Of a DNA stretch of 59,823 nucleotides, positions 12,533 through 25,084 are shown piece after piece; within the stretch, counting starts at the first letter, position 1, and every line of letters begins with the position of its first letter. A program made the translations under genes and the position numbers. Source of the DNA: Setaria digitata (lineage: Eukaryota > Nematoda > Chromadorea > Rhabditida > Setariidae); NCBI GenBank assembly GCA_003640385.1, contig RCAB01000403.1, positions 1 through 59,823 of the forward strand, read 5' to 3'. Below the pieces are notes generated by a model. It saw nothing but the letters and a program-made list of their open reading frames with translations. It was not told the origin of the DNA and ran no database searches.

Positions 12533-12724
12533 ACCTGTCAGGAATAGAAACACGGTAGATTGATAGGAAAAATGAAACATAGCATAATGATAGGATTGAT
12601 TAAAAAAAAAAAAAAAAAGCTTATGTTGGGATTAGAAAACACAGTATAATGATAAGGTGATAAAAAAAAAAACTTATGATTAGAAGCATGGGACTCATGT
12701 TATCATTCACTGGACCAATTTTAG

Positions 12725-13580
12725 ATGTATTGGCACCAAAAATGTCACCTTACAGCAACAAATATAACAATTGGCCAAGCAGATTCGAAAACATCAAATT
12801 ATGTCTCAACAACAAAATATAGTATTATCACATTTTTGCCACTCTTTCTATTCTATCAGTTCAGAACATTTGGAAATATATTTTTCCTTACGATATGTAT
12901 TGTGCAGGTAACCTTACAAATAAATCATTCTCTTATTTGTCTAGCATCTTATTGTTGTAGCATTTTTTTTAGCATCAGTAATCAATCGGTTTGTATTATT
13001 AATATTTAAAAAAAAAAAAAAAAAGGAAAGCTTTTCTATGTTGTATAGTTTATTCGTTTTTTTTTTTTTTAAATATTTGCTTATTTGTTCCGCAAATCTA
13101 ATTGCATATTTGACAGACAATAATTACTAATAGAATTTAAATCACTCATTTTATTCGAAATACCACATTTAAGTAGTTTTTTTTTTCTTCAAATCAATTT
13201 ACATTATTTGTTTATAGAGTAAGTAAAACTAATCTTAAAAGAAAAAAAAATTTGTTTTTTTAAGCAATAAAATTTTATTTTTTATTTTTTAGATTGTTTA
13301 AATCTAAATAATTTGATTAGAAAGAACTCACTAATTAGGTCTCTCTTTTCTTTTCTTGTTTTTAATTATTTCATAATTAAAAAAAAAGCTCAATAATTAC
13401 TTTTCTTTTCTCTTTTGTTTAATTAGGTCATAATATATATTTAAGAGAAAAAAAAAAAATCTTATAATTTTAGTTTTTTCCAAGTTTAAATCCATACGGT
13501 ACAAATACAACAGTTGTTCCACTTGTTATTATCATCTTGGCAGCTGCAGCAAAGGAAATTTTCGAAGATTTTGTAAGATT

Positions 13581-13614
<34 letters not shown>

Positions 13615-13867
13615 GCAGATGTCATTTTTACTTTTTCTTGGCTAGTTTAAAAATCAAACAAATGTTTTTTTTTCTTTTATAATTTTCATTACTAATATTT
13701 CCTTGATTATTGGCAACCTTTCCTATTTCATTCACCAATTATATTTCATTAATTATTGGCTTTCTTTATTAATTACTTTTCATTTATGATGCTTTCTTTT
13801 TTGTTTTCCATTAATAATAATAATTTTTTATTAATTATACTTTTCTCATGAAAAAAAAAAAACTCAT

Positions 13868-13914
<47 letters not shown>

Positions 13915-16900
13915 TATAGATAGATAGGAAAATAAATTATATTATATATTTATTTATTTATTTACTTTATTTATTCATCTATTTATTTATTTACTATTTA
14001 CTTATTATTTATTTATCTACTTATTTACTTAGCTATTATCAGTTTCAATTAAGTTGTTAATTAAGTAGTTAGATTTATTCTCCTGAAGTCAACCCTTCCA
14101 TTTCTTTTTCTCTCTTCATTCAATTGAAAATCATTGCAAATTTCAATCGAATTTTTACAAATTTTCAGAGTCGTCTGGTAGCGGATCGTCGTGTAAATCG
14201 TCAACTTATTCTAACATGCAAGGAAGATGTAAAACAAAAAAGTTGGAAATGGGAACGAATTCATTGGGCACAAGTTTCCAGCATTCTAAACTTTTTAAAC
14301 TTCTCAAATTCTCATTACCTAAATTATTGATTACGAAAAAAAATTTTCATAATTTTTTCTTTTTTTTTTTTTTACACTACTCTTTATTATGTTTAAAAAA
14401 TAAAAAAAAAAAAAAAACGAATTTATTTTAAAATTATTAGCAAAAGAGATTGAAATTTTTTGAAAAAAAAAAAAAAAAAAATGAAATGAGACAGAGAAAA
14501 AAAAGTTAAAACGAAAAAGAGCAAAAGAAAAAAAATGCCAAATTCTAAAAATTTTCTTTTCTATTCTAAAATAAAATTTTTGCAATTTTCAATTTTATTC
14601 TAAAATAAAGTTTCTTTTAAATTTTCTATTTTTTAATACAAATTTTCCAGTGAAATTTTTAATTTGATCAATTTTTTTTATACATCTAACTGATAAAATA
14701 TTTTAGCTAAAAGTTGGCCAAGTGGTGAAGGTGCTAAAAAACGAAATGATCCCAGCTGATATTGTTTTATTATCATCAAGTGAGCCAGCTGGTGTTGCCT
14801 ATATTGAGACTAGCAACTTGGACGGTGAAACTAATCTGAAAATTCGCCAAGCGCTACCAGCAACTGCCTGGATAATTGATGATAATTCAGCCATAGTAAT
14901 TTTCTTCTTTTTCTTATTCAATTTTTTCTTCGAATTTAAAAAAAACTTTGAAACTGCAATTTTACAAGTTTCATTATTGATACAATTAGATATAAGTTGT
15001 CAATGCTTTAAATTATCAGTTTTTTTTTTTTTTTTTTTAATAAAATGAAGCAAAATTTGAAAGAAACATTTCGAATTAATTTGTATATTTAAAAGGAAAT
15101 TAAAATTGGCCCGAAAAGAAATTAAAGAATTATTAAAGAATTTTAAATTAAAGAATTTTAATATTGAGCTTACTTTTCTTTTCTTTTTTCTGTATATTCG
15201 GTTCAATTCAAATTAAAAATGGAAAAATATCGAAATTAATTCAATTCAATTTTTTTTTCTTCCACAAATATGGAATTAATTATCATTGTCAAGTTGGCTG
15301 AATTTTTAATTCCTTTAATTTAGCACAATTCCAAAAATTCAGATTAATTTCTTATTAAAAAGGAAATTAAAATTTTAAATTATTCCCAGCAGACATTATG
15401 CAAATCGTTATCAGTGGTGCAATGCGATTTACCAACTTCAGCATTATATGAATTTCATGGTGTTATCAAAATTAACACTACACCTGAAACATTGAAAAAA
15501 GTAGCAATCGAAAGTGATAAAATGGATTATTCTCTTGGTTCTTTCTTTTTATCGCTAATCAATTATCAGTTAATTAATTATTATTTTTTTTTTTTAAATA
15601 GCTGAAAATTTAAAATGGAAAGAAAAAATGTACAACTTAGCAAGAAGAAAAAAGAAATTTTTTGAAATTTCCTTTGAAATTATTGGAAATTTATGATGTC
15701 ATTGTTATCGTTGTATAAAAGATAATATGATAATTACACAGTTGAAAATTTAAAAACTAATTTAGTAGTTCATTTTCTTTCCTTTTTTTTTCAAAGATTT
15801 AATTTATTTGTTAACAAATATTTAATATATTTTTAAATAAAAACATTGAATAAATTTGTATAAACTTGAAAAAAAAAAAAATTCCTTTGCTTAACTGGTT
15901 AATTAAGTTAGTCTTATTGCACTGACATGAATAATCTTTTAATTAAGATTATTCTGATATCTAATTCCTAATTAACTATCATTAAGTAACAATGCGATTT
16001 TGTGTTCGAACATTTCGAATTCTTCGTTAATATAATCGTTTCCGTTTTGGCACTAATCAATTGCTTATTTCAGGTAGCACATACAGTAGCACTATCGAAT
16101 TAGTTTGCCCTCCTAACTGAAAGAAATAAGTGGAAATTAGAAAATAAAATAATTGAACGAGCAGAAGATAGTAAATAAATAAATAAACAGCAAATAAATA
16201 AGTAATGGATGAGCAATAAATAATAAAGAGTAAATAATTTAATAAATGCAAAACAAAACTGATGAAATGTTATGGGATGATTTCTGGAGGAACGGTAAAT
16301 TAGTTTATATAAATTTACTGGAAATTAATATATTTAAATTAAAATTTACAGGAACAAATCAGCTATTACCACGTGGTTGCAAGTTACAAAATACCGATTG
16401 GGTATATGGAGTAACGGTATATACCGGGCGTTACACGAAACTTGTACTTAATACAACCGGTACTAGGACTAAAGTGTAGGATTTACTTACTTATAAGTGA
16501 TAAACTTCTGATAAAGCATTTCTGATGAATCAGATTTCTTTGAGAAAAAATAAGAGAGTAACTTTTAATTTTTTTTTTTTTTTTTCATTAAAATTAACAA
16601 TTTCTAAGGATTCTTTATTAACTCATATAATTAAAGAAAAAAAGAAATTATTTGATTAAAGTTTATTTTAATTATTAATTAGTTTTTCGGCAATTATCAA
16701 TAAGTAATCAAAATGGCAATTGCAATAAAATTTAATTGAATTCCTTTTATCTTGTGATCTAGTTAAGATTATTAATAAGATTTAACGTTATTTTACAATA
16801 TTCTTGTTAAAATGGAAGATTTAAATGCAAAAGAAAGCAAATAAAAAATTTATTAATGTTTTATAAATTTCAATAATTAGGGATTAATTAAATTTCAAGT

Positions 16901-18602
16901 TCACTTGTTCAACGAATAACTAATTGTTTAATGATGATCCAATTCGGATTATTGGTTTTTATGGCTCTTTTTAATGCATGTATGGGTTGTAGCAGTGTGA
17001 GTAAGATCCATTATTACATGCCTTATTTTTATGGTAATTCTTTTATCCATTAATTAAATTCATCACACATCAAGTACTAAAATTCTAATTTCAATTTAAA
17101 TTTAAGCTGTGAAAAAAAAAAAAAGTGACGAATGGTTTCAATAATTTATCAACTTCTTTTTTCCAGGGAAAATTATTGTTTTAAAAATTTCGTATTTGCA
17201 TTTAGTACCATGTTTGACTTAATATTTCAAGACTAATCCACTTCAGATTTAGGCTTAAATTTGTTTATTTTTGTAAGGAGAAAAAAGAGAAAAAGGACAT
17301 TTTTTACTATTTTTTTTTTTTTCTCTCTCTCTCTCTTTAGGAAATTTTCGTCGTTTACATATCCTTCCGGCGCTTATCGGTCTAATAATATTTTATTCTG
17401 GCTTAATACCAATTAGTCTAAATATTACACTCGAAATGATCCAGTTATTTCAGGCTTATTTTATTGAGCAAGTATGTGTATACACTAAAATTTTCTCAAT
17501 TTTATTTAAAAAAAGAAAAAAAAAAGAGTCAAAATTATTGCAGTCAATTTTATTACAGGATCTACATTTATATGACCCAATTTCGGATATAAAAGCTGAA
17601 GTGCGAAGTTCAAATTTAAATTCACAACTTGGACAAGTATACTTTATCAAATATTGAATTTATCAAAGTTCACTTAGTGCTACTGTTTATTAGAATCATT
17701 TGCACCTTTCATTTTCCTTTTGTTTCTCTTTTTCATGCTTATTTTATTTTATATGAATGAATCACTTATCATTTACCTTATCACTCATCATATATGCATT
17801 TCATTCATTTAGGTTCGTTACATTATCAGTGATAAAACTGGTACATTAACTCAGAATAAAATGTGTTTCAAAATGTGTACCATTGGTGGTATCAAATATG
17901 GCTCAATGAAAGTGGAAAAATTTAGAGATGAAAAAATTTTGGATGATTTAAAAAATAATACTGTTAGTTTTGCCCTCTTATCAATTAATTATCACTAAAG
18001 ATTTTGTCAGCAGTCATTATGAATTGCAATGCAAATGCAAATTACAACACTGTTTTCAAATATTACTAGCTAAATATTCACAAATTTTATTTTATGTACT
18101 ATCACCTCTGTTAATTTTCTGCCAAAAAAAAAAAAAAAAATTCAAGAGTAATGCGGTAGAAATACGTGAATTCTTGACACTACTAGCAATTTGTCATATG
18201 GTTGTACCCGAAAAGATAACGAGTGCGAAATCACAACGATTAGTTTATCACTCACCTTCACCAGGTATATCAGTAATACTTTTCGGCTTCCGAATTTTTC
18301 AGCAAACTCACTCTTTTCTCCAGTGATTTCTTTTGTCTTTACAAGGAGCAAAGAGAAAAAAAAAAAAAAAAAAGGAATTTAACATCATAACAATTATTAT
18401 CTTATCAAATTAATTATTTCATGTTTTAATTAGAAGATCATGTTTTAAGATATTTGATTTAAAATATTTCATCTGGAAAATGAAATTATAAGGTTGAGTG
18501 TAAAAAATTTTTCCCTTAATGAAGATATTTAATTATTTCTAAAATTTCAAATAAAAAATACAACATTCTTGTAAATAATTTGATGAAAAGTTTCTTTCTC
18601 TG

Positions 18603-18664
<62 letters not shown>

Positions 18665-21600
18665 TTTCACCATTTCAGATGAAAAAGCATTAGTGAAAGG
18701 TGCGCGAGATCTTAAATTTATCTTCCATACACGAACTCCGTTATGTGTTTATATTGAAGCTGTAAGTTTTAATTAAATTTATTTTGTCTAAAAATTTAAT
18801 TCGCATATTTAAAATTCTACGAAATGATGGTGATTAATTTTGTTTAATAACTAACAAATTTTACGAAACTAATAAAAATTTACAAAAAAAAAAGAAAAAA
18901 AAAAAACGGAGTGAAGAAGAAATTAGAAATAATTAATTTTTTTTAAGCATTTACAGATGGATAAGCAAGAAAGATACGATATATTGCATGTACTAGAATT
19001 TACAAGCAATCGAAAACGTATGGGTGTTATTGTACGATGTCCAGATAAAAAATTAAAATTATACATTAAAGGAGCGGTAAGTTAAATTGAAATTTAATTA
19101 ATTTTGTTTTGTTTTTTTTTAAATTTGTTAATGAGAATTAAATTTTGGTTTAATGAATTTCATTTGGTTAGTGATTGAAATTCTAGGATAGTGTCATTTT
19201 TCCAAGATTGAAATCAGACTCCGATAAAACTCTAATTGGCAAAACAGCGGAACATTTGGTGGATTTTGCTAATCATGGTTTTTCATTTTTCTCAATTAAA
19301 TTGTTATCATTTTATTTTTTTATTTTTTTTTTTACCTTTTTTCATGTATAATTTTTAAAATGTTATCAAATATCTCAGTGACTTTTTTTTTTTAGCATTT
19401 AAAAATTTAATACATTTAATTTAATTTAATTTTTTCATACATATATTAGTTTATTTAATGGAACACCTAGTTGTGTTTTTTTTTTCCTTTTAATTATAAT
19501 TTTAGTTTAATTCAATTTAATTTTTTTTTCTTAAATTTAAACAAGGATCATAATTTAAGATAGGAGGAAATTTCAGGTTTACGTACATTATGCATGGCAA
19601 TGTCTATACTGAACGAGGAGGAGTACGAGAAATGGAAACCTGGTTACCTGCGAGCAAGTATTGCACCTGAGAGACGTGAAAAATTAATCGAAGAGGAAGC
19701 GGAAAAAATTGAAAAAGTAAAATTTGAATGTTATGATTATTTATTTAAATATTATTAATACTATTTGAATGTTATTAACATTATCACATCTATATTATTT
19801 ATTATATGTGAAATTTTTAAAATTTTAAATAATTTAACAAATTTAGAACAAATTTAACTTCGATAAAATGTTTGCACTGATAAATTATTTATTATTTTAT
19901 TTGAATTTATTTTACAAATTTTTCAAACAATTTTACAGAATCTTCGATTACTTGGTGCATCAGCTATTGAGGATAAATTGCAAGAGGTGAAATAATTTTC
20001 TAAATAATTAGCAATGTGTGTCAAAAATATTAATCAATCATTAATTTTTTTTTTTTTTAAATAAATTTTATTAAAATACAGATTGAAGTTTTTTTTTCAA
20101 AATTAATTGATAATTGTGCGTTTTTCTTTCATAGATTTTTTTATCATTGAAAAATTAATTAATTACTGTGATAGTGAGTGAGAAAAAGAGACCAAGGGGA
20201 AAGAAGGTAACATAATTACTAATTTAGTTTTTATTAACTAATTAGTTGTACTTTTATTCAATTACTTAAAGTTTAAATTTCCATTTGTCTTAGCAATAAA
20301 TGAGTGGCTTCAATAATTACTGGAATTTTTTTTACAGGGTGTAAAAACCACCATTGAACATTTGGTTGAGGGTGGTATTGTAGTTTGGGTATTAACAGGT
20401 GATAAGTTAGAAACTGCTCAAAGTATTGGCTACTCTTGTGGTCTTATTGATCCGTATACACCAATTTTGGTAAATGTTATTTTTACTAAAAAAATTTTTT
20501 TAAATTTTATTTCAAAAAAAAAAAAAAAAAAATTTTATTTATTTGAAATTATCAAATTTAAAATCATTTTTTTTTTTTAATTCTAAATTAAAGAATTTTC
20601 TTTTCACAAAATAATACTTTTTAGTTTTAATTTTTTTTTTTTTTTTGGCAAATTTTTCATACAATTTTGCAATATGCTTAATTATACATTTAGATAATTG
20701 GTGAGAAAAATCCTGAAGAAACAGCATATAAAATTAGTACCTATCTTGATAATTTTTCATGCAAAAAAATTAAAATTTCATTAATTGTCAGCGGCGAGGT
20801 TTGTTATATGAAATTTTAAATCAAAATTTTCTATGCCTCATTATCATTGTATTGCAAAATTTTTACCTACATCGGAACTGGCAACCTAAACAATTTCAAA
20901 TTAAGACAAAAATATTTGCAAAAAATAAAATTGCCAAAAAGTTCCAAATTTTTGCACTTTTTCATTCGTCTATGTATGTGCTAATTGTTTTTAATTTAGC
21001 CATTTATTTACCAGTTTTGGCCATTAATTGATGAACTTTTAGAGTCTTGGCCATGCTCTACAAAAGCCATACAAGATGCAATTCCTTCACTTGGCTTCAT
21101 TATCTTCAACCCTAATTTGCTGTCGATGTTCACCAGCCCAAAAAGCTGCTGTTGTAAAATTGCTTAAAAATTGGTCCGATGGTACTGTTCTGGCAATTGG
21201 TGACGGTGCCAATGATGTAGCAATGATACAGGTAAAAATTTCTTATCGGCTAATTAATTTTCTCAAAAAATTAATTTTTTCGCGACTACTGCAAAACACT
21301 TCTTTTAAATTTATTGAGAGAAATTTTTTCTTTTCCTTTTTTTTTTTTAGACATATTATGAGTAATTAGTAATGTAATATGCATTTGTGGCTAATTATTA
21401 GCATACTAGGTAAGACTAGTTCTTCAGTCTTAAGCTTGATAACCTCATACTTCGCTATTTCTTCTAAAGGCTGCCGATATTGGCATTGGAATAAGCGGAG
21501 AAGAAGGTATGCAAGCATCACTTGCTGCTGATTACTCTATCGCTCAGGTTTATCATTTCTATACATGTTTATCACAATAAGTTATCAGTAATTATGATAG

Positions 21601-24600
21601 CATGCACGAATAATTCGGTAGCATATTTTTCTGGAGTGGGAAATAAATCTATGTAAATATATGAAATAAGTTAATAAAAACTAAATTTTATCGCATTTAA
21701 AGAATAGGCTATTCTATTTAATTTAAAAAAAAAAAAAAAAAACTTAATTTTAAATAATTCTACTTAATTTTTAGTCCACTGAATACTTGACTTCTTCTTA
21801 ATTAATTTAAAATTTTATTTAATTCTACTTGTATTTCATTTCATCTCATTTTTTTTTCATTTTCTAAGCGAAGTTGAAATATTTCTTGAATGAACTTAGA
21901 ATAAATTTTTCATTTCCAATAATATTTAGTTTCGATTTCTGGAACGACTGATATTTATTCATGGTGCTATCAATTATCATCGTGTTACGAAAACAATTTT
22001 GTATTTCTTTTACAAAAATGTTGTTCAAACAATAACTATGGCAAGCTCTTTTTTTTTTCCTGCTATACTTAATCGAAATTAATTAATGCCAACCAATATA
22101 AAATGCTATAATTATCAAAGATAATTAATTAATTTTGCAATTTGTCTTTTTTTTTCTTTTACAGTTTTTCTACGAATTTCATACATTATTTTCGGATTCG
22201 GCTATAATGGATAGTTGGTCCCTGGTAATGTTTAATATATTTTTCACTAGTTGGCCACCGCTAGCAATTGGTATTTGGGATCGTTTGTTTCCATTTGAGG
22301 TGATGATTGATTATCCAGCGCTTTATCACTTATCACAGAGCAGTGAAGGATTCTCACTCAGGGTATCATTTTTCTTCTCTTTTTTTTTTTTTTTTCAATT
22401 AACATGTTAAAATTTTATTAAAAAAAGTTCGCAGGCTTCAGAAATTAACATTCATATATTGTTGAAATTTCTACGCTCAAATATAAGTGATTGAAAATTT
22501 GCAGAAAATATTCCTAATTATATTTTTCCATTACTGGAAAAGTTTATTTCAAATTATTTTCAATATTCTTTTAGATTTATTTTATATGGATATTTACTGG
22601 TTTAATGCATGCAATTGTAATTTCATTAGTTGCATATCAAACATTCAAAAAAGGTGCCAATTAAAAATGCATTAATTGATTGCTTTCCTCCAATTTTGCA
22701 TCATAATTTTAAGTTATTCATTCATTTGGAGATTATTTGCAAACTCTTAATTACTTAGTTTACGAATTGTATTTATTTATGGTATTTAAGTTTTATGGCA
22801 AAATTTTATTTCTTGCAGATGTCATATGGCACACTGGTCGTGTGGCTAATTATTATGTCATGGGAACAGTTATTAATATTGTAAGTTTACAAAACACGAA
22901 AAAAAAAAAGAAAGAAAGAAAAAGAAGCAAACAGACAAAAGAAAAAAAAACACTTGAACTGATTTTGAACTTTGAAAAAAAAAAAAAAAATTGGAACCTG
23001 ATAAATTCAAATAATTATCTTTCACTTTTAATCTTTTGTATAGAAAATAAATAAATAGGTTTTTTTTTTTTTCAATGATTTGAAATTATTGATTAATAAT
23101 TACCTTGAAATAAATCGATAATGAAGTGATAAACAAAGATTAAATTTAATTTATTAAATTGATTTAAATAATAATAAGCGATATTTCAATTTTCAGCGAA
23201 AATATTTACATTAGATTACGTACAAAAATCACAAATAAGTGCAAAAAAAAAAATAAAATAAAAAATAATAATTTAAAATATTCGACTTTTAGGCTGTCGT
23301 AATTGTTGTTAATTTGAAGGCTGTCATTGAAACCGATTCTATTACCATTGTATGCATAATTTTTCTTTACATTACCATTCTCTATTTTAATTAATTTGAG
23401 TAAAAATTTTTCTTAAAAAAAAAATTTTTGCTAATTTTCTTTTATTTTTTCTTTATATATCGAAATTCATTTCGTGTAATTAAATAATTATTTCAAATTA
23501 ATTTTATTTCACTGTTGGTGAATTTCAGATGTCTTGGATAGCACTATTTGGCTCAATAATAATGCTTTTCACATTCTTCTTCTCATACTGTCTAACTTCA
23601 CCTGCTAGTCCAATAATTAAGGTAGAACCAGCTATGGCTGATACAATACTTCATGTACTTAGTTCACCTACGGCACTTGCATGTATCCTTTTTGCTGTAC
23701 TACTTTCGCTATCATTTGATTTGCTTGTTAAGGTGTAAGTTTTATGGCAAAATTAAATGATTTCATTTTTTGAATTAATTAATTTCAAATTTAAATTATT
23801 TGCATTAAAATGTTTTCCGTATAATTTTAACATCAAAATTCGATAAATGTTCTTATTGCTTATTTTTCCTTTTTTTTTCTTTTTGCTTACTTTATTTAAA
23901 TTATTTATGCTTGGTTTCTGATATTGTAAATTTAAAATTTTTTGAAGAAGAAAAAGACTAGAGAAGATTAGTTATTAATTTGTTGTTGATTAGTTCTTTT
24001 TTTTTTCTTCAGATTACAACGCTCCATGTATCGTAGCATACGTGATGAAGTTGTTTCACGTGAATTTGACGTAAAACAATTCAATGATCTTTATTATCCA
24101 CTTGTTAAAGTGAAACAAATCGTTGCTAAAGCATCTGAATCAGCACTCAGTCTTGTAAATTTACAAACTAAACAACAACGTTAGTTATCGTTTTTTTTTA
24201 TTTTCTATCCTTTTTTGGATCAAAATTTTAAAATATTCAAATTTTTTTTCTTTTTTTGAAATTTTCAGAGTTTTTTTTTCCAACTTCCTGAATATTGTCA
24301 AGCAAATCAAGCTAAATAATTTACCAACTCTTTTTCATTCATCCTAAAATCTGAAACATTTTTGAATCTATTCCCTTTCCTTTTTCTTTTTTTTTCTCAT
24401 AATTTTAGCAATCATATCTTTTGTATTTACCTAATTTTTTGAAATTTTATTTNTCTTTTTTTTTTTCTCATTTATAATTTTAGCAATCATATCTTTTGTA
24501 TTTACCTAATTTCACTTCCTCCTCCTTTATGCTAATTCTTCATTTTAATTGTCATATCAGCTTACTTACTATATCTTGAAAATTTTATAAAAATTTTAAA

Positions 24601-24649
24601 ATTTTATTTTCCCATTCTCTAAAAAAAGAAAATATTTTATAAAGATTTA

Positions 24650-24680
<31 letters not shown>

Positions 24681-25084
24681 ATATATATATATTTAAATAT
24701 ATATATATATTTTAAAAAAATATATATATATATATATTTAAAGTATGTTAAAAAAAAAAAAAAATGGAAAAAAGTTTCTTCAAATGAAAATAAATTCTTT
24801 CTTCCCATTTTTTCCCTTTTCTTATTTGACAGTAGAATGACGAACATTTAGGTAGCTTGAGAGTAACTTCAGAATGTCATAAAAGATTTTAGGAATTTAA
24901 AATTGGTGGATGGGAGGAAAAAAAAAAAAGATAAGTTTTTTTTTTTTTGATGTTTTCAGACGGTTATTCATTTTCTCAAGATGAAGGACCAGCTGTATCA
25001 CAAAGCGATGTAGTACGATTGTATGATTCTCGAATGCCGAAAACGCCTGGAAGATCACTGGATATCACCTGGGAAGAAGAGTGA
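12725..25084 (+). CDS. tat-1: P4-ATPase phospholipid flippase, ATP8A/TAT-1 type, 28 exons
   Basis: This ATPase moves aminophospholipids, mainly phosphatidylserine, from the outer to the cytosolic leaflet, normally with a CDC50/CHAT-1 subunit. Exons: 12725-12907, 13474-13572, 14169-14273, 14707-14895, 15390-15537, 16352-16475, 16900-17033, 17341-17471, 17559-17636, 17813-17962, 18147-18264, 18679-18761, 18957-19076, 19187-19277, 19577-19716, 19939-19986, 20338-20469, 20694-20798, 21043-21231, about 21471-21547, 21930-22040, 22165-22362, 22575-22653, 22819-22880, 23293-23349, 23529-23734, 24013-24179, 24960-25084. They give about 1149 residues, the family's length. Motifs: DGETNLK (about 168), LIPISL gate, phosphorylation site DKTGTLT (D404), KGA (552), TGDKLET (667), GDGANDVA (779), and C-terminal GYSFSQDEG...VSQS typical of ATP8A. 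About ten membrane segments. Oddities: no QQ motif in the first segment, and a GC donor at 22041. Subgroup assignment rests mainly on the tail. Confidence 0.93.
13872..14035. repeat. (TA)n followed by ATTT/ACTT tetranucleotide repeat
   Basis: A TA run at 13872-13912 is followed by imperfect ATTT and ATTTACTT repeats to about 14035. Both sit inside the second intron of the flippase gene. Confidence 0.9.
18603..18658. repeat. (CT)n microsatellite serving as polypyrimidine tract
   Basis: A CT run of about 56 bases ends 20 bases before exon 12 of the flippase (which starts at 18679), so it lies where the intron's polypyrimidine tract should be. Confidence 0.9.
24395..24512. other. Duplicated sequence around a single N, probable assembly join
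   Basis: About 40 bases including 'aattttagcaatcatatc' and the following 'ttttgtatttacctaattt' occur once at 24399-24436 and again at 24473-24511, on the two sides of an N at 24453. This is what an unmerged contig overlap looks like. It lies in the last intron of the flippase and does not touch coding sequence. Confidence 0.7.
24658..24738. repeat. (TA)n repeat in last flippase intron
   Basis: TA dinucleotides interrupted by short A/T runs. A chance open frame across it is not coding. Confidence 0.9.

Larger units (their letters stand above)
9961..12724. other. Long AT-rich intergenic region between divergent genes
   Basis: No exon is visible. It separates the divergent starts of EME1 (minus) and the flippase (plus) and so should hold both promoters. 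From about 10020 to 10050 and 10477 to 10572 it has clusters of ACGT words. From 10700 to 11110 it is dominated by TTAATTTGATT-like sequence of low complexity. From about 11480 to 11890 there is a degenerate tandem repeat. At 12510-12532 there is a run of C tracts. From 12540 to 12690 a block of about 50 bases resembling 'ataatgata...aaaagcttatg' is present in two or three diverged copies. Confidence 0.6.

Noticed and set aside
16160..16230. AAATAAATAAAT stretch as a CRISPR-like or satellite array
   Set aside because: Simple tetranucleotide repeat in an intron, without spacers.
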